From positions 310,001 through 374,000 of the forward strand of contig NZ_OZ026451.1 in the NCBI RefSeq assembly GCF_964019545.1: DNA of 64,000 nucleotides, written 5' to 3'. The position numbers and the translations under genes are program-made. The notes beneath the pieces were generated by a model, which worked only from the letters and a program-made list of their open reading frames with translations, ran no database searches and was not told the DNA's origin. This DNA comes from Rickettsiella endosymbiont of Xylota segnis (GTDB taxonomy: Bacteria > Pseudomonadota > Gammaproteobacteria > Diplorickettsiales > Diplorickettsiaceae). This document shows positions 36,911 through 46,333 of this stretch, one piece after another; the stretch's first letter is position 1, and every line of letters begins with the position of its first letter.

Positions 36911-38302
36911 ATGCAACACATTCCTTTTGCAGAGGTTTCAAAGAGTATTTTTCGTGCCTACGATATTCGGGGCATCGTGGGTGAATCGATAACGCCCGAG
37001 CTTATCTACACGCTGGGTAAAGCAATAGGGAGCGCAGCACAAGAGCAAGGAGAACAAACCATTATCACTGCGCGAGATGGACGTTTGTCAGGACCTATTT
37101 TGATGGAGGCCTTACAGCAGGGATTACGTGAAAGCGGTTGTGGTGTTATAGATATTGGGCAAGTCCCTAGCCCTGTTCTTTATTTTGCTACACGTTATTT
37201 GAATTATCGTTCGGGAGTGATGTTAACGGCGAGTCATAATCCGTCGAATTATAATGGTTTAAAGATAGTTATAGCAGGGAAAAGCTTGTCAGAAGGTACT
37301 ATTGATGAACTTTATTTACGTGTCCAAGCAGGCGGCTTTAAATCAGGAAAAGGGAGTTACCAGCAAATATCTATTATCGAAGCCTATCTCAATCGGATTA
37401 CTCAAGATATTTCTTTAGCGCGCCCTTTACGGGTAGTGCTTGATTGTGGAAATGGTGTAGGTGGCGTCGTTGCTCCCGAATTACTGCGACGTTTGGGTTG
37501 TGAAGTGATCGAATTATTTTGTAATGTGGATGGTCATTTTCCGAATCATCATCCTGATCCCAGCAGGCCAGAGAATTTAAATGATTTAATTGCTAGCGTG
37601 AAACAGCATAAAGCAGATATTGGTCTCGCTTTAGATGGCGATGGCGATAGGCTGGGTGTGGTCACGAATCGAGGAGAAATTATTTGGCCTGATCGACAAA
37701 TGATGTTGTATGCAATCGATGTGTTATCACGTAATCCAGGTGCACTGATTATTTATGACATCAAATCGACGGGTCATTTAGCAAGACTCATTGCAGAAAA
37801 CGGCGGACAGTCTCTGATGTGGAAGACAGGGCATTCGATTATGAAAGCTAAATTAGAAGAAACAGGGGCATTATTGGCGGGCGAAATGAGCGGTCATATC
37901 TTCTTTAAAGAACGTTGGTATGGTTTTGATGATGGTTTATATACCGCTGCTCGATTATTAGAAATTATCGCGAAAAGTAAAAAAAATGTGAGTGAGTTGT
38001 TTGTAGAATTGCCGAACGGCATTAATACCCCTGAATTAAAATTGGCTATGATTGAAGATAAAAAATTTGCCTTTATTCAAGCTTTTCAGAAAAATATTGA
38101 TTTTCCAAATGCAAAATTGAGTAAAATAGACGGTGTCCGCGCAGATTTTATTGATGGTTGGGGTTTAGTTCGTGCATCGAATACTGGTCCGTATTTAACG
38201 TTACGGTTTGAAGCAGATAATTCAACCGCTTTAAAGCGTATCCAAACTCTATTTAGAAATGCTTTACTAGCGATGGATCCACATCTGAAATTACCCTTTT
38301 AA
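36911..38302 (+). CDS. algC: Phosphomannomutase/phosphoglucomutase (AlgC type)
   Basis: Four-domain alpha-D-phosphohexomutase of 463 residues, the length of Pseudomonas AlgC. SIFRAYDIRGIVGE opens domain 1, the phosphoserine is in TASHNPSNYNG, the metal loop is ALDGDGDRLGVV, the sugar loop GEMSGHIFF, and the phosphate-binding loop RASNTGPYLTLRFE. It supplies mannose-1-P or glucose-1-P for envelope polysaccharides. GAGG lies before the ATG. The repeat copy at 38304 begins one base after the stop codon and runs up to xthA. Confidence 0.93.
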   Translation: MQHIPFAEVSKSIFRAYDIRGIVGESITPELIYTLGKAIGSAAQEQGEQTIITARDGRLSGPILMEALQQGLRESGCGVIDIGQVPSPVLYFATRYLNYRSGVMLTASHNPSNYNGLKIVIAGKSLSEGTIDELYLRVQAGGFKSGKGSYQQISIIEAYLNRITQDISLARPLRVVLDCGNGVGGVVAPELLRRLGCEVIELFCNVDGHFPNHHPDPSRPENLNDLIASVKQHKADIGLALDGDGDRLGVVTNRGEIIWPDRQMMLYAIDVLSRNPGALIIYDIKSTGHLARLIAENGGQSLMWKTGHSIMKAKLEETGALLAGEMSGHIFFKERWYGFDDGLYTAARLLEIIAKSKKNVSELFVELPNGINTPELKLAMIEDKKFAFIQAFQKNIDFPNAKLSKIDGVRADFIDGWGLVRASNTGPYLTLRFEADNSTALKRIQTLFRNALLAMDPHLKLPF

Positions 38303-38303
38303 A

Positions 38304-38431
38304 TATACTTTTCGCACTTGAATTTTTTAGCTGCGTTGCCGCTTAACTCGCAATCCTCATGTATGTAATATACACTCCGGTTGTCCCGTTTTCGCGGCGC
38401 CTTGTTAAAACCCCAATTGCTGTGAGTAAAT
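38304..38431. repeat. Dispersed palindromic repeat, full copy C, filling an intergenic gap
   Basis: About 128 bp from TATACTTTTCGCACTTGAAT to ATTGCTGTGAGTAAAT. It occupies the entire space between the algC stop (38302) and the xthA ATG (38432), so the xthA ribosome-binding site (GTGAG) is supplied by the repeat itself. Interior blocks GCAATCCTCATGTATGT and GCGGCGCCTTG match copy B. Confidence 0.8.
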
Positions 38432-39196
38432 ATGCGTATTATTTCTTTAAATGTGAACGGCATTCGTTCTGCAACGCGAAAAGGCTTTTTTGATTGGCTG
38501 AAATATCAAAAAGCGGATGTGATTTGTTTGCAGGAAACCAAAGCGCAAAAAAACCAATTGGATGCATCACATTTTCCCGAAGAATATCAAGCTTATTTTT
38601 TTGATGCCGAAAAAAAAGGTTATAGTGGGGTAGCAATTTATAGTCGAGTTAAACCGGATTCAACAGCTGCGGGTTTGGGTTGGGAGTGCGCGGATAAAGA
38701 AGGTCGTTATCTACAACTTAATTTCCCTGGATTGAGTATTGCTTCTTTGTATATGCCTTCAGGTAGTAGTAGTGAATTACGGCAAGACTTTAAGTTTCAA
38801 TTTTTAAATCAGTATTTGCCTATTTTGAAAAAACAACTTCAGCATAAGCAAGATTTTATTATTTGTGGAGATTGGAATATTGCGCATAAACCCATCGATT
38901 TAAAAAATTGGCGTAGCAATCAAAAAAATTCTGGTTTTTTACCGGAAGAACGAGCCTGGTTAGATCAAGTATTAGGGCCTGTTGGTTATGTGGATGCTTT
39001 TCGAGCATTGAATCAACAGACAGAACAATATACTTGGTGGTCAAATCGCGGGCATGCCTGGGATAATAATGTCGGATGGAGGATTGATTACCAGATTATT
39101 ACACCAGGACTCAAAAATAAAATTAGATCGGTTGAGATTTATAAGGATCAACGCTTTTCGGATCATGCCCCTCTAATTATTGACTATAAGCTTTAA
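38432..39196 (+). CDS. xthA: Exodeoxyribonuclease III
   Basis: AP endonuclease and 3'-5' exonuclease for base-excision repair, 254 residues. Catalytic motifs are SLNVNGIRSA with the Asn, CLQETKAQ with the metal Glu34, SLYMPSG, CGDWNIAH with the Asp-Asn pair, WRIDYQII, and FSDHAPLIIDY with the catalytic His. The start sits directly on the end of a repeat element, so translation may use the GTGAG in the repeat or be coupled to algC. A small hairpin follows near 39200. Confidence 0.95.
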   Translation: MRIISLNVNGIRSATRKGFFDWLKYQKADVICLQETKAQKNQLDASHFPEEYQAYFFDAEKKGYSGVAIYSRVKPDSTAAGLGWECADKEGRYLQLNFPGLSIASLYMPSGSSSELRQDFKFQFLNQYLPILKKQLQHKQDFIICGDWNIAHKPIDLKNWRSNQKNSGFLPEERAWLDQVLGPVGYVDAFRALNQQTEQYTWWSNRGHAWDNNVGWRIDYQIITPGLKNKIRSVEIYKDQRFSDHAPLIIDYKL

Positions 39197-39316
39197 AAAA
39201 CACCAAATCAGCTTCTGGTGTGTATTTGTGCATAGCGGCTAAGAAAAAGATAGTCAGATGATATAACATTAAACAGCTATTACCGAAGCTTCTTTTGTTG
39301 TTATCGAAACATCATT

Positions 39317-40492
39317 ATGAAAGAGAAAAACACTTCTTTATTACTTTTGATTCTATCCCTAGCTGTTTTTGGCGTTATCACCACTGAGCTTTCCATCATC
39401 GGTTTGCTGCCACAATTAATGAATCAGTTGAATATCAACGCTGCAGAAGTGGGGTTGCTTATTAGTGCCTACGCCCTCGTTGTTACGATAACAGGACCTT
39501 TCATTACTCTATTAATGTTAGGTTTGAATAAGAAGTTGGTTTTGCTGAGCATTATGTTGCTGTTTGTTATTTCAAATCTAGTTTATGCCTATACAAGGGA
39601 TTACCATACGATGATGCTGTTTCGCGTGCTACCCGCACTGATGCACGCCCCCTTCTTCGCAGTAACATTGGTAGTAGCTGCAAACATAGTTGCACCGCAA
39701 TATCAAGCTAGCGCCACTGCCAAAGTATTTGCTGGAATAGCAGTTGGTTTGGTTTTGGGCGTACCCTTAAGCGCGTTTATTGCAGTACATGCTTCATTGA
39801 CTTTTGCATTTCTTTTTGGTGCCGTGGCTAACGGCTTGGCCTTAATGAGCATTTTGTTGCTAATGCCTTCCATGCCGATTGCCGAGAGAATATCTTTTGG
39901 CAAACAGCTAAGTATTCTGCGTAAAGGTAGATTGTGGTTAACAATTTCCACAGTAGTATTTGTCTTCGCAGCAATGTTTTCATCCTATAGTTTCATTGCG
40001 AAATATCTCCATGATATTACCAATATGAATGGCACATGGATCAGTATAATGCTAATGGTGTTTGGGGTCTTCGGAATTTTAGGAAATTTTCTCTTCAGTG
40101 CATTATTACAGAAGAACGTTGACTTCACTGTGATCTTCTATCCGATTCTTTATATTGGTGTGTATTTGCTTATTTACAGTTTTGGTTTTTCTTTTTCGTT
40201 GATGATTGGTTTGACCATGCTATGGGGATTATTACATTCGGCTGGTCTGATAGTTAGCCAAACGTGGCTAGCAGGTGAAGCACAGGAAACACCTGAGTTT
40301 GCAAATAGTTTGTTTGTTTCTTTTTCTAATCTCGGAATTACAGTGGGCACAGCTATAGCAGGTTGGTTCATTATACACTTTGGAACACATAACTTAGTTT
40401 GGGTTGGTATTCTATTCGCAGGGTTAGCATTTTTTAGCATACTCTCCAAGATCTTTATTATGTCTAGAGCCAGGTATCAGTCGCCAAATTAA
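39317..40492 (+). CDS. MFS transporter, drug/sugar efflux (DHA1) type
   Basis: 391 residues with about twelve hydrophobic helices and a short cytosolic N-terminus. The opening LAVFGVITTELSIIGLLPQL resembles AraJ/YdhP/SotB-like proton antiporters, which start with the T-x-E-x6-LLP pattern. Substrate cannot be read from the sequence; export of sugars, nucleosides or drugs is possible. No strong ribosome-binding site precedes the ATG. It is flanked by xthA and a convergent CinA-type gene and looks like an independent unit, perhaps acquired. Confidence 0.85.
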   Translation: MKEKNTSLLLLILSLAVFGVITTELSIIGLLPQLMNQLNINAAEVGLLISAYALVVTITGPFITLLMLGLNKKLVLLSIMLLFVISNLVYAYTRDYHTMMLFRVLPALMHAPFFAVTLVVAANIVAPQYQASATAKVFAGIAVGLVLGVPLSAFIAVHASLTFAFLFGAVANGLALMSILLLMPSMPIAERISFGKQLSILRKGRLWLTISTVVFVFAAMFSSYSFIAKYLHDITNMNGTWISIMLMVFGVFGILGNFLFSALLQKNVDFTVIFYPILYIGVYLLIYSFGFSFSLMIGLTMLWGLLHSAGLIVSQTWLAGEAQETPEFANSLFVSFSNLGITVGTAIAGWFIIHFGTHNLVWVGILFAGLAFFSILSKIFIMSRARYQSPN

Positions 40493-40539
40493 TTCCTAGG
40501 ATATATTTTGCTTTTTGTTCTGACTTTAGAAATAAATTT

Positions 40540-41034
40540 TTACTTTATTAAATTAAATAAGGTTTGCAAGGAAAATTCTACTGCTGCATAACGGATAATT
40601 AACCGATCACCCGAATAATATTGGCATTCAGTTTTGCTGAAAACGTTTTTATGAATCCAAGCAGTCCATATTGTACCTATCGGTAATTTTTCTGTGCCAC
40701 AATCTGGACCTGCAATTCCGGTAATAGCTATACTGACACTGGCAGGACTTTTGTTTAGGGCACCATTAGCCATCGCGAGTACTATTTCTTCACTAACAGG
40801 ACCATATTGGCTTAGAAGTGATGCGTCTACTCCTAACATTTCCTGTTTAGATAAATTCGAGTAAGTGATAAATCCACGATCAAACCAGGTGGATGCACCA
40901 GGTATACTAGTAATGGTTTGTGCGAGTTGTCCTCCTGTACAGGATTCGGCTGTAACTAATTTTAACTGGTGTTTTTTGAGTCTATCGCCAATTTCTTTGG
41001 CAAGCACATGAGTTTGAGAAAGTTTATAAGTCAT
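40540..41034 (-). CDS. pncC: CinA C-terminal type nicotinamide-nucleotide amidohydrolase
   Basis: Stand-alone 164-residue PncC/YgaD domain that deamidates nicotinamide mononucleotide to nicotinate mononucleotide in pyridine nucleotide recycling. KLVTAESCTGGQLAQTIT (about 20-37) carries the catalytic Ser, GFITYSNLSKQEMLGV the next conserved block, and SIAITGIAGPDCGTEKLPIGT the core loop. The competence-related N-terminal half of CinA is absent, as in E. coli YgaD. Usually next to recA; here it is not. GAAAAG lies before the ATG. Confidence 0.92.
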   Translation of the reverse strand: MTYKLSQTHVLAKEIGDRLKKHQLKLVTAESCTGGQLAQTITSIPGASTWFDRGFITYSNLSKQEMLGVDASLLSQYGPVSEEIVLAMANGALNKSPASVSIAITGIAGPDCGTEKLPIGTIWTAWIHKNVFSKTECQYYSGDRLIIRYAAVEFSLQTLFNLIK

Positions 41035-41315
41035 ATCTTTTCATAATAAGTGTAAAAAATTTTGAAACATCAAGATATAGTCGAACGGAATGAATCAATG
41101 GGTGCCTGTCTAGATGAATATCTAGTATTTTTGTAATTTTTTGTCAATTAAGTGTGCGTTATTCAAAATAATTTATTTTTTTGACGAACCAGCGCAAAAA
41201 GTTTTAAGCGTTTTTAATAAATTAATTGTATTGTATAATCTCAATTTGATTACTAAGAATTATAAAGTTGAATGCAATACAATTAAGCAACCTAATAATA
41301 ACGAGGGAGTTTTCT

Positions 41316-41723
41316 ATGCCGTTACTTTACGATAATTTTATAGAGGTTGATAATGAAGAGGCACAGGCTTTAACTGGAAGGCGCTCTTAATGATTATCTG
41401 GAATATTTCAACAATGAATCTAAAAGAACTAAATTACATTGTCTAGATTTGCTTTATAACAATGCAATAAAATTAGTTAAGGACAAATTAAAGCAAAAAC
41501 TAGATGATATGTGTATGCATGAATCAATTGAACCTGACGAACTGACTTCGAACTTGGTGGGTCTAACGGTGCCGTAAGACAACCTAAATTAGACGGAGCC
41601 TCAGCTATATTGTTTAAAAGAATATCCGATGCAAATGAGTCTGCTTTAAAACGAAAAGTACCTAATATTTCTGCTGAGACACATCAAGCGATGGAAGTTG
41701 CTCATCATCTGTCCCTTAATTGA
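41316..41723 (+). pseudogene. Frameshifted remnant of an unknown gene
   Basis: A gene start with a good site (GAGGGAG before ATG at 41316) reads MPLLYDNFIEVDNEEAQALTG and then hits a stop at 41390. Shifting frame near 41378 opens GALNDYLEYFNNESKRTKLH and a lysine-rich helix up to a stop at 41577. A second shift near 41556 opens GGSNGAVRQPKLDGASAILF and a final block ending HHLSLN at 41723. The three blocks have coding-like composition and join without overlap, giving about 135 residues in all. I recognise no family. Two indels make decay likelier than programmed frameshifting. Confidence 0.6.
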
Positions 41724-42082
41724 TAACATTTCAAATCGTCGCTAGCAGGATTTTTACCATAGCTTGTCCGATCAATCTTTAAAATTGGCTTAACAGAATT
41801 TTTACTTATTCTAAGCTTAACCATTTTAAAAAAGAGATAAGAGAAAAGAAATTATGTATTAAAGCATAATCTTCCTTTTTAAAAAAAGGGAAGAAAAATG
41901 CTTGCTTAAGATTTAGTGTTTTTACAAGTAGCATTTTTAAATGAGGTTTGAGATAAGCTTTCATTTTTTTGAGTATCTGTTTATTTATCTTACGGTTATT
42001 AAATAATTATTATTGTAAATCGATGACTTTTACGGCAACATAGCCGATATTAATGCGTGAAAGAGTTAAGCTTAGGTAAATT
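41724..42082. other. Intergenic region upstream of infA
   Basis: About 360 bp with no gene. It holds a long foldback at 41862-41903 and AT-rich sequence in which the infA promoter presumably lies. I see nothing else. Confidence 0.5.
41862..41903. repeat. Long inverted repeat/hairpin
   Basis: AAGCAT (41862) pairs with ATGCTT (ending 41903), and CTTCCTTTTT pairs with AAAAAGGGAAG inside, with small bulges. It lies behind the pseudogene. It lacks a clean T-run on either side, so it could be a terminator remnant or a small structured RNA. Confidence 0.45.
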
Positions 42083-42331
42083 ATGGCCAAAGAAGATCAG
42101 ATAGTGATGGAAGGTACGGTTGTTGAGACTTTACCTAATACCTTATTTAGGGTGGAATTAGAAAATGGGCATGTTATTAATGCCCATATTTCTGGACGTA
42201 TGCGAAAAAGCTATATTCGTGTCCTTACTGGCGATAAGGTGAAAGTTGAAATGACACCCTATGATCTGAGCAAGGGCCGTATTATATTTCGTGGTAAAGG
42301 GTCCGAGCCGGATAAATCTAAGCCTAGCTAA
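42083..42331 (+). CDS. infA: Translation initiation factor IF-1
   Basis: S1/OB-fold protein binding the 30S A-site. The 82 residues begin [20 protein letters not shown] and include [21 protein letters not shown] and [11 protein letters not shown], near identical to the family; a short polar tail ([10 protein letters not shown]) extends it beyond the usual 72. AGG precedes the ATG. The last 8 nt overlap the end of convergent clpA, an infA/clpA arrangement also known in other gammaproteobacteria. Confidence 0.97.
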   Translation: MAKEDQIVMEGTVVETLPNTLFRVELENGHVINAHISGRMRKSYIRVLTGDKVKVEMTPYDLSKGRIIFRGKGSEPDKSKPS

Positions 42332-44633
42332 TAGGTGCTTGAGTTAGATTTTTATTCTGTGCAGGAGGCGTAATAATGCCCCTTTTTTCAGAAATTATTA
42401 ATTGTAACTCATCATCGATACTTGTTAATATCAATTGACCGCCGTGCACTAAACGCCCAAAGAGTAGTTCATCAGCGATTGGTTTTTTGATCCTTTCTTG
42501 AATGAGTCGCATCATCGGGCGTGCCCCCATGTTTCTATCATAACCGTGCTTAGCTAACCAAACACGAGCAGGTTTGTCCACCGTCAAAGTGACATGTTTC
42601 TTTTCAAGTTGAGCTTCTAACTCCAGTAAATACTTATCAACTACTTGCGAGACGATAGATGCATTTAAATAATTAAAATAGATTGTTGCATCTAAACGAT
42701 TGCGAAATTCAGGGGAAAATATTCGTTTGATAGCCTCTGAATTTTCAGCTTGATTCAAGTTAGGTGTAAAACCTATTTCTTGTCGACTAAGCTGTTCTGC
42801 TCCTGCATTACTGGTCATTACCAAAATAATATGACTAAAATCGGTCTTTCTACCATTGGTATCAGTTAAGTTACCATGATCCATGACTTGTAATAAGAGA
42901 TTAAAAATATCTGGATGTGCTTTTTCAATTTCATCCAATAATAAAACAGCATGAGGATGTTTAGTCACTGCTTCGGTGAGTAAACCCCCTTGATCATAAC
43001 CAATATAACCAGGAGGAGCCCCTATTAGACGAGACACACTATGTCTTTCCATATATTCAGACATATCAAAACGGAGTAATTCGATGCCCATAAGTTCTGC
43101 GAGTTGACGTGTAACTTCCGTTTTGCCCACACCCGTTGGTCCGGCGAAAAGAAAAGAGCCGATAGTTTTATTGGTTTCTCTTAAACCAGAGCGTGTCAAT
43201 TTCATGGCAGCACAAAGATTTTCAATTGCCATATCTTGGCCAAATACGCGTGCCTTTAGTTTTGTTTCCAAGTGACGCAAACGACTTTTATCTGAGGCAG
43301 AAACATTTCGTGTAGGAATGCGTACCATCTTCGCTACAATTGCTTCAATTTCATGGATACCGATAACTTGTTTTCTTTTATGACGGGGTCGTAAGGCCTG
43401 ATAAGCACCGGCCTCGTCAACGATATCAATTGCTTTATCTGGTAAGAAACGATCCGGTAAATAACGCGCTGCAAGTTCTACACTGGCACGTAAAGCAGTC
43501 ATACGATATTTGACGTGATGGTGTTCTTCTAGTCTATCGCGCAATCCGCGTAAAATAGCAATCGTTTCTTCTAAATTGGGTTCAGGGACATCAATTTTTT
43601 GGAAACGTCGTGCTAAAGCACGATCTTTTTCAAAAATACTACGATATTCTTGATAAGTCGTTGCGCCGATACATTTTAATTCACCCGTCGTGAGTAAAGG
43701 CTTAATTAAGTTAGAAGCATCCATTACCCCGCCTGAGGCTGCACCAGCACCAATAACGACATGAATTTCATCAATAAAGAGTACTGATTGAGGTTCTTGT
43801 TTAAGTTGCGCCAATAAAGCCTTAAATCTTTTTTCAAAATCGCCACGATATTTGGTTCCAGCTAATAAACTACCAAGATCTAAAGAATAAATGGTGCTAT
43901 TAGCTAGAACAGAGGGAACTCTTTTTTCAATTATTGCTTTAGCGAGCCCTTCTACAATCGCTGTTTTACCGACACCAGCTTCACCCACTAATAAAGGATT
44001 ATTTTTACGACGGCGACAAAGAATTTGAATCACACGCGCTAATTCTTCTTCGCGACCAATTAAAGGATCAATTTTTCCAAGACGTGCTTTGCTATTTAAA
44101 TTAATCGCATAAAGCTCTAATGGACTATTACCAGGACCTTCTATAGTGACTTCTTCTTCAGTTACAAACTGATTTAATTTTGGCTCCAAATTATCTTGTA
44201 ATTTAGGTAGCCCTTGAGATATGTAATTCGATACATCTGAGCGTGTTACATTTTCACGACGTAAAAAATAAATAGCTTGGCTATCTTGTTCACCGAAGAT
44301 AGCAGCTAAGATGTTAACGCCATGTACTTGGGTTTTCCCGCTGGATTGCACTTGAAAAATAGCGCGTTGTAAAACACGTTGAAATCCTAACGTGGGTTGT
44401 ATATCAAGATTAGGATCAGCAGAAGGAAACAAAGGCGTTGTTGCTGCAATAAAATTACTAATCTCATTCTTAAGTCGATTTAAATTCGCTCCGCACGCTT
44501 TCAATGCGGCTACGGCAGAAGGTTCATCTAAAAGCGCTAATAATAGATGTTCAACCGTTAAATATTCATAACGTTTTTCACGGGCTTGTTTAAATATCGA
44601 ATTTAAACTAACTTCAAGCTCTTTGCTAAACAT
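42324..44633 (-). CDS. clpA: ATP-dependent Clp protease ATP-binding subunit ClpA
   Basis: AAA+ unfoldase for ClpP, 769 residues from the ATG at 44633, which has an AAGGAGG site; a longer frame adds 25 unsupported residues. The N-domain starts [21 protein letters not shown]1 Walker A is [16 protein letters not shown] with Walker [11 protein letters not shown]2 Walker A is [16 protein letters not shown] with Walker [12 protein letters not shown]. An IGF loop for ClpP docking lies in RQEIGFTPN. The adaptor gene clpS, normally just upstream, is not found in the 309-bp gap. Confidence 0.95.
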   Translation of the reverse strand: MFSKELEVSLNSIFKQAREKRYEYLTVEHLLLALLDEPSAVAALKACGANLNRLKNEISNFIAATTPLFPSADPNLDIQPTLGFQRVLQRAIFQVQSSGKTQVHGVNILAAIFGEQDSQAIYFLRRENVTRSDVSNYISQGLPKLQDNLEPKLNQFVTEEEVTIEGPGNSPLELYAINLNSKARLGKIDPLIGREEELARVIQILCRRRKNNPLLVGEAGVGKTAIVEGLAKAIIEKRVPSVLANSTIYSLDLGSLLAGTKYRGDFEKRFKALLAQLKQEPQSVLFIDEIHVVIGAGAASGGVMDASNLIKPLLTTGELKCIGATTYQEYRSIFEKDRALARRFQKIDVPEPNLEETIAILRGLRDRLEEHHHVKYRMTALRASVELAARYLPDRFLPDKAIDIVDEAGAYQALRPRHKRKQVIGIHEIEAIVAKMVRIPTRNVSASDKSRLRHLETKLKARVFGQDMAIENLCAAMKLTRSGLRETNKTIGSFLFAGPTGVGKTEVTRQLAELMGIELLRFDMSEYMERHSVSRLIGAPPGYIGYDQGGLLTEAVTKHPHAVLLLDEIEKAHPDIFNLLLQVMDHGNLTDTNGRKTDFSHIILVMTSNAGAEQLSRQEIGFTPNLNQAENSEAIKRIFSPEFRNRLDATIYFNYLNASIVSQVVDKYLLELEAQLEKKHVTLTVDKPARVWLAKHGYDRNMGARPMMRLIQERIKKPIADELLFGRLVHGGQLILTSIDDELQLIISEKRGIITPPAQNKNLTQAPIS

Positions 44634-44942
44634 GGTAGCCCTCCTTTTCGAATCGCATAAAAATCCGTGACTTCTCGCATAAAGTCGAGTTTCACTGTTG
44701 TTATACAAGCTGGGTAGTCCATGTTGAAAAAAATTATTTCCCTTTAATTTCAGCCTAGTCGAAATTTAGGGATTTGCGAGTTTGCGTAAAATTAAGCCTT
44801 TTAAATCCAGATAAAGGGGAAGTAGATTTCTTTGATACCTTGTAAGTATTTTATTAGGTGAATCAGATACTAAGATGGACGATTTTAAGAGGAAAATTGA
44901 AATTTTCCTCTTAACTTAGCAAAGGCTTATAAAATAGCTATT
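44634..44942. other. Gap between clpA and icd
   Basis: About 309 bp with no gene; no clpS frame can be made. It contains two strong dyads, 44885-44914 and 44925-44950, listed separately. Confidence 0.5.
44885..44914 (-). terminator. Perfect 14-bp stem, probable icd terminator
   Basis: TTAAGAGGAAAATT and AATTTTCCTCTTAA are perfectly complementary around GA, 29 nt downstream of the icd stop. Neither side has a classical long T-run, so it may stabilise the mRNA end instead of terminating. Confidence 0.5.
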
Positions 44943-44950
44943 TTATAAGC
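44925..44950. repeat. 26-bp perfect palindrome over the icd stop codon
   Basis: GCTTATAAAATAG followed by CTATTTTATAAGC is self-complementary without a mismatch and includes the icd TAA (44943-44945). It may form a cruciform, a terminator arm or a protein-binding dyad. Confidence 0.6.
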
Positions 44951-46235
44951 TTGTAATAGAGGCCAACGTTTGTTTATTGCACATATAATCGACGATAGAT
45001 TGAGCAAAATCAGAGCAACTTACTTCTTTGGCATCGTTCATTAAACGAGCGAAATCATAAGTGACCGTTTTGGCTTGTATGGCTGCTTCCATGCCTGTAA
45101 TGATGCGATCAGCTGCTTCATTCCAACCCAAATGGCGTAGCATCATTTCTGCTGATAGGATCAGCGATCCGGGATTGACCTTATTTTGTCCTGCATACTT
45201 AGGCGCTGTGCCATGAGTTGCTTCAAACATAGCGACTTTGTCACTGAGGTTTGCGCCAGGGGCAATACCGATCCCACCGACTTGTGCGGCTAAAGCGTCT
45301 GAAACATAATCTCCATTCAGATTTAATGTCGCGATGACACTATATTCAGCGGGACGCAATAGGATTTGCTGTAAAAAAGCATCAGCGATAAAATCTTTAA
45401 TAATGATCTCTTTTCCTGTTTTTGGATTTTTTAGGCGCATCCATGGTCCTCCATCGAGCAGTTCTGCACCAAATTGATCCTTTGCAATGGCATAACCCCA
45501 GTCTTTAAATGCGCCTTCGGTGAATTTCATGATATTGCCTTTATGTACCAAGGTTACTGAGGGCATATCTTGATCGATGGCGTACTGAATCGCGCGTTTG
45601 ACTAACCGCTGTGTGCCTTCTTTCGATACAGGCTTAATACCGATGCCGCAGTGTTCAGGAAAGCGAATTTTTTTAACATTCATGTCATGTTGCAAGAAAG
45701 CAATTAATTTTTTGGCCTCTTTGCTATCGGCTTCCCATTCTATTCCTGCATAAATATCCTCAGAATTTTCTCTAAAAATGACCATGTTGACCTTTTCAGG
45801 TTCGCGAACCGGGCTAGGGACGCCTTTAAAATAGCGCACCGGGCGCAGACAAACATACAGATCCAACTGTTGGCGCAATGCCACATTTAAGGAACGAATT
45901 CCACCGCCCACCGGCGTAGTCAGTGGACCTTTGATAGAAACTACATAATCGCGCACCACAGAAAGTGTTTCTTCGGGTAACCAAACATCCGATCCATAAA
46001 CCTGAGTTGCTTTTTCTCCAGCATAAATCTCCATCCAAGCAATTCGACGTTTATCGCCATAAGCGTTGCTAATGGCCGCATCGACGACAAGACGCATCGC
46101 GGGTGTGATATCCACACCGATACCATCACCTTCAATAAAAGGAATGATCGGTTGGTTGGGAACATTTAACGAATAATCCGGATTAACCGTTATTTTCTTG
46201 CCGGAACTTGGAATCTGAATATGTTGGTAAGACAT
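44943..46235 (-). CDS. icd: Isocitrate dehydrogenase (NADP-dependent)
   Basis: TCA-cycle enzyme making 2-oxoglutarate, 430 residues. [13 protein letters not shown] near the start, the phosphorylatable Ser and substrate site in [22 protein letters not shown] and [14 protein letters not shown], the catalytic Lys/Tyr region [18 protein letters not shown], and [19 protein letters not shown] are intact. The cofactor-site segment fits NADP forms. GGAG precedes the ATG. It is a single gene upstream of clpA, and an intact icd argues for a complete oxidative TCA branch. Confidence 0.96.
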   Translation of the reverse strand: MSYQHIQIPSSGKKITVNPDYSLNVPNQPIIPFIEGDGIGVDITPAMRLVVDAAISNAYGDKRRIAWMEIYAGEKATQVYGSDVWLPEETLSVVRDYVVSIKGPLTTPVGGGIRSLNVALRQQLDLYVCLRPVRYFKGVPSPVREPEKVNMVIFRENSEDIYAGIEWEADSKEAKKLIAFLQHDMNVKKIRFPEHCGIGIKPVSKEGTQRLVKRAIQYAIDQDMPSVTLVHKGNIMKFTEGAFKDWGYAIAKDQFGAELLDGGPWMRLKNPKTGKEIIIKDFIADAFLQQILLRPAEYSVIATLNLNGDYVSDALAAQVGGIGIAPGANLSDKVAMFEATHGTAPKYAGQNKVNPGSLILSAEMMLRHLGWNEAADRIITGMEAAIQAKTVTYDFARLMNDAKEVSCSDFAQSIVDYMCNKQTLASITSL

Positions 46236-46333
46236 GCGCGCTACTCCGCTTTTTTTTGAGATCGAATAAGATAATAGTTCGATCTCAATTTTACCGGATT
46301 TTATTCATTTGAGCGAGATTGCTTCGGAAAATC

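Noticed and set aside
41141-41335. 64-codon frame overlapping the pseudogene start
   Set aside because: No ribosome-binding site; it overlaps the better-supported start at 41316.
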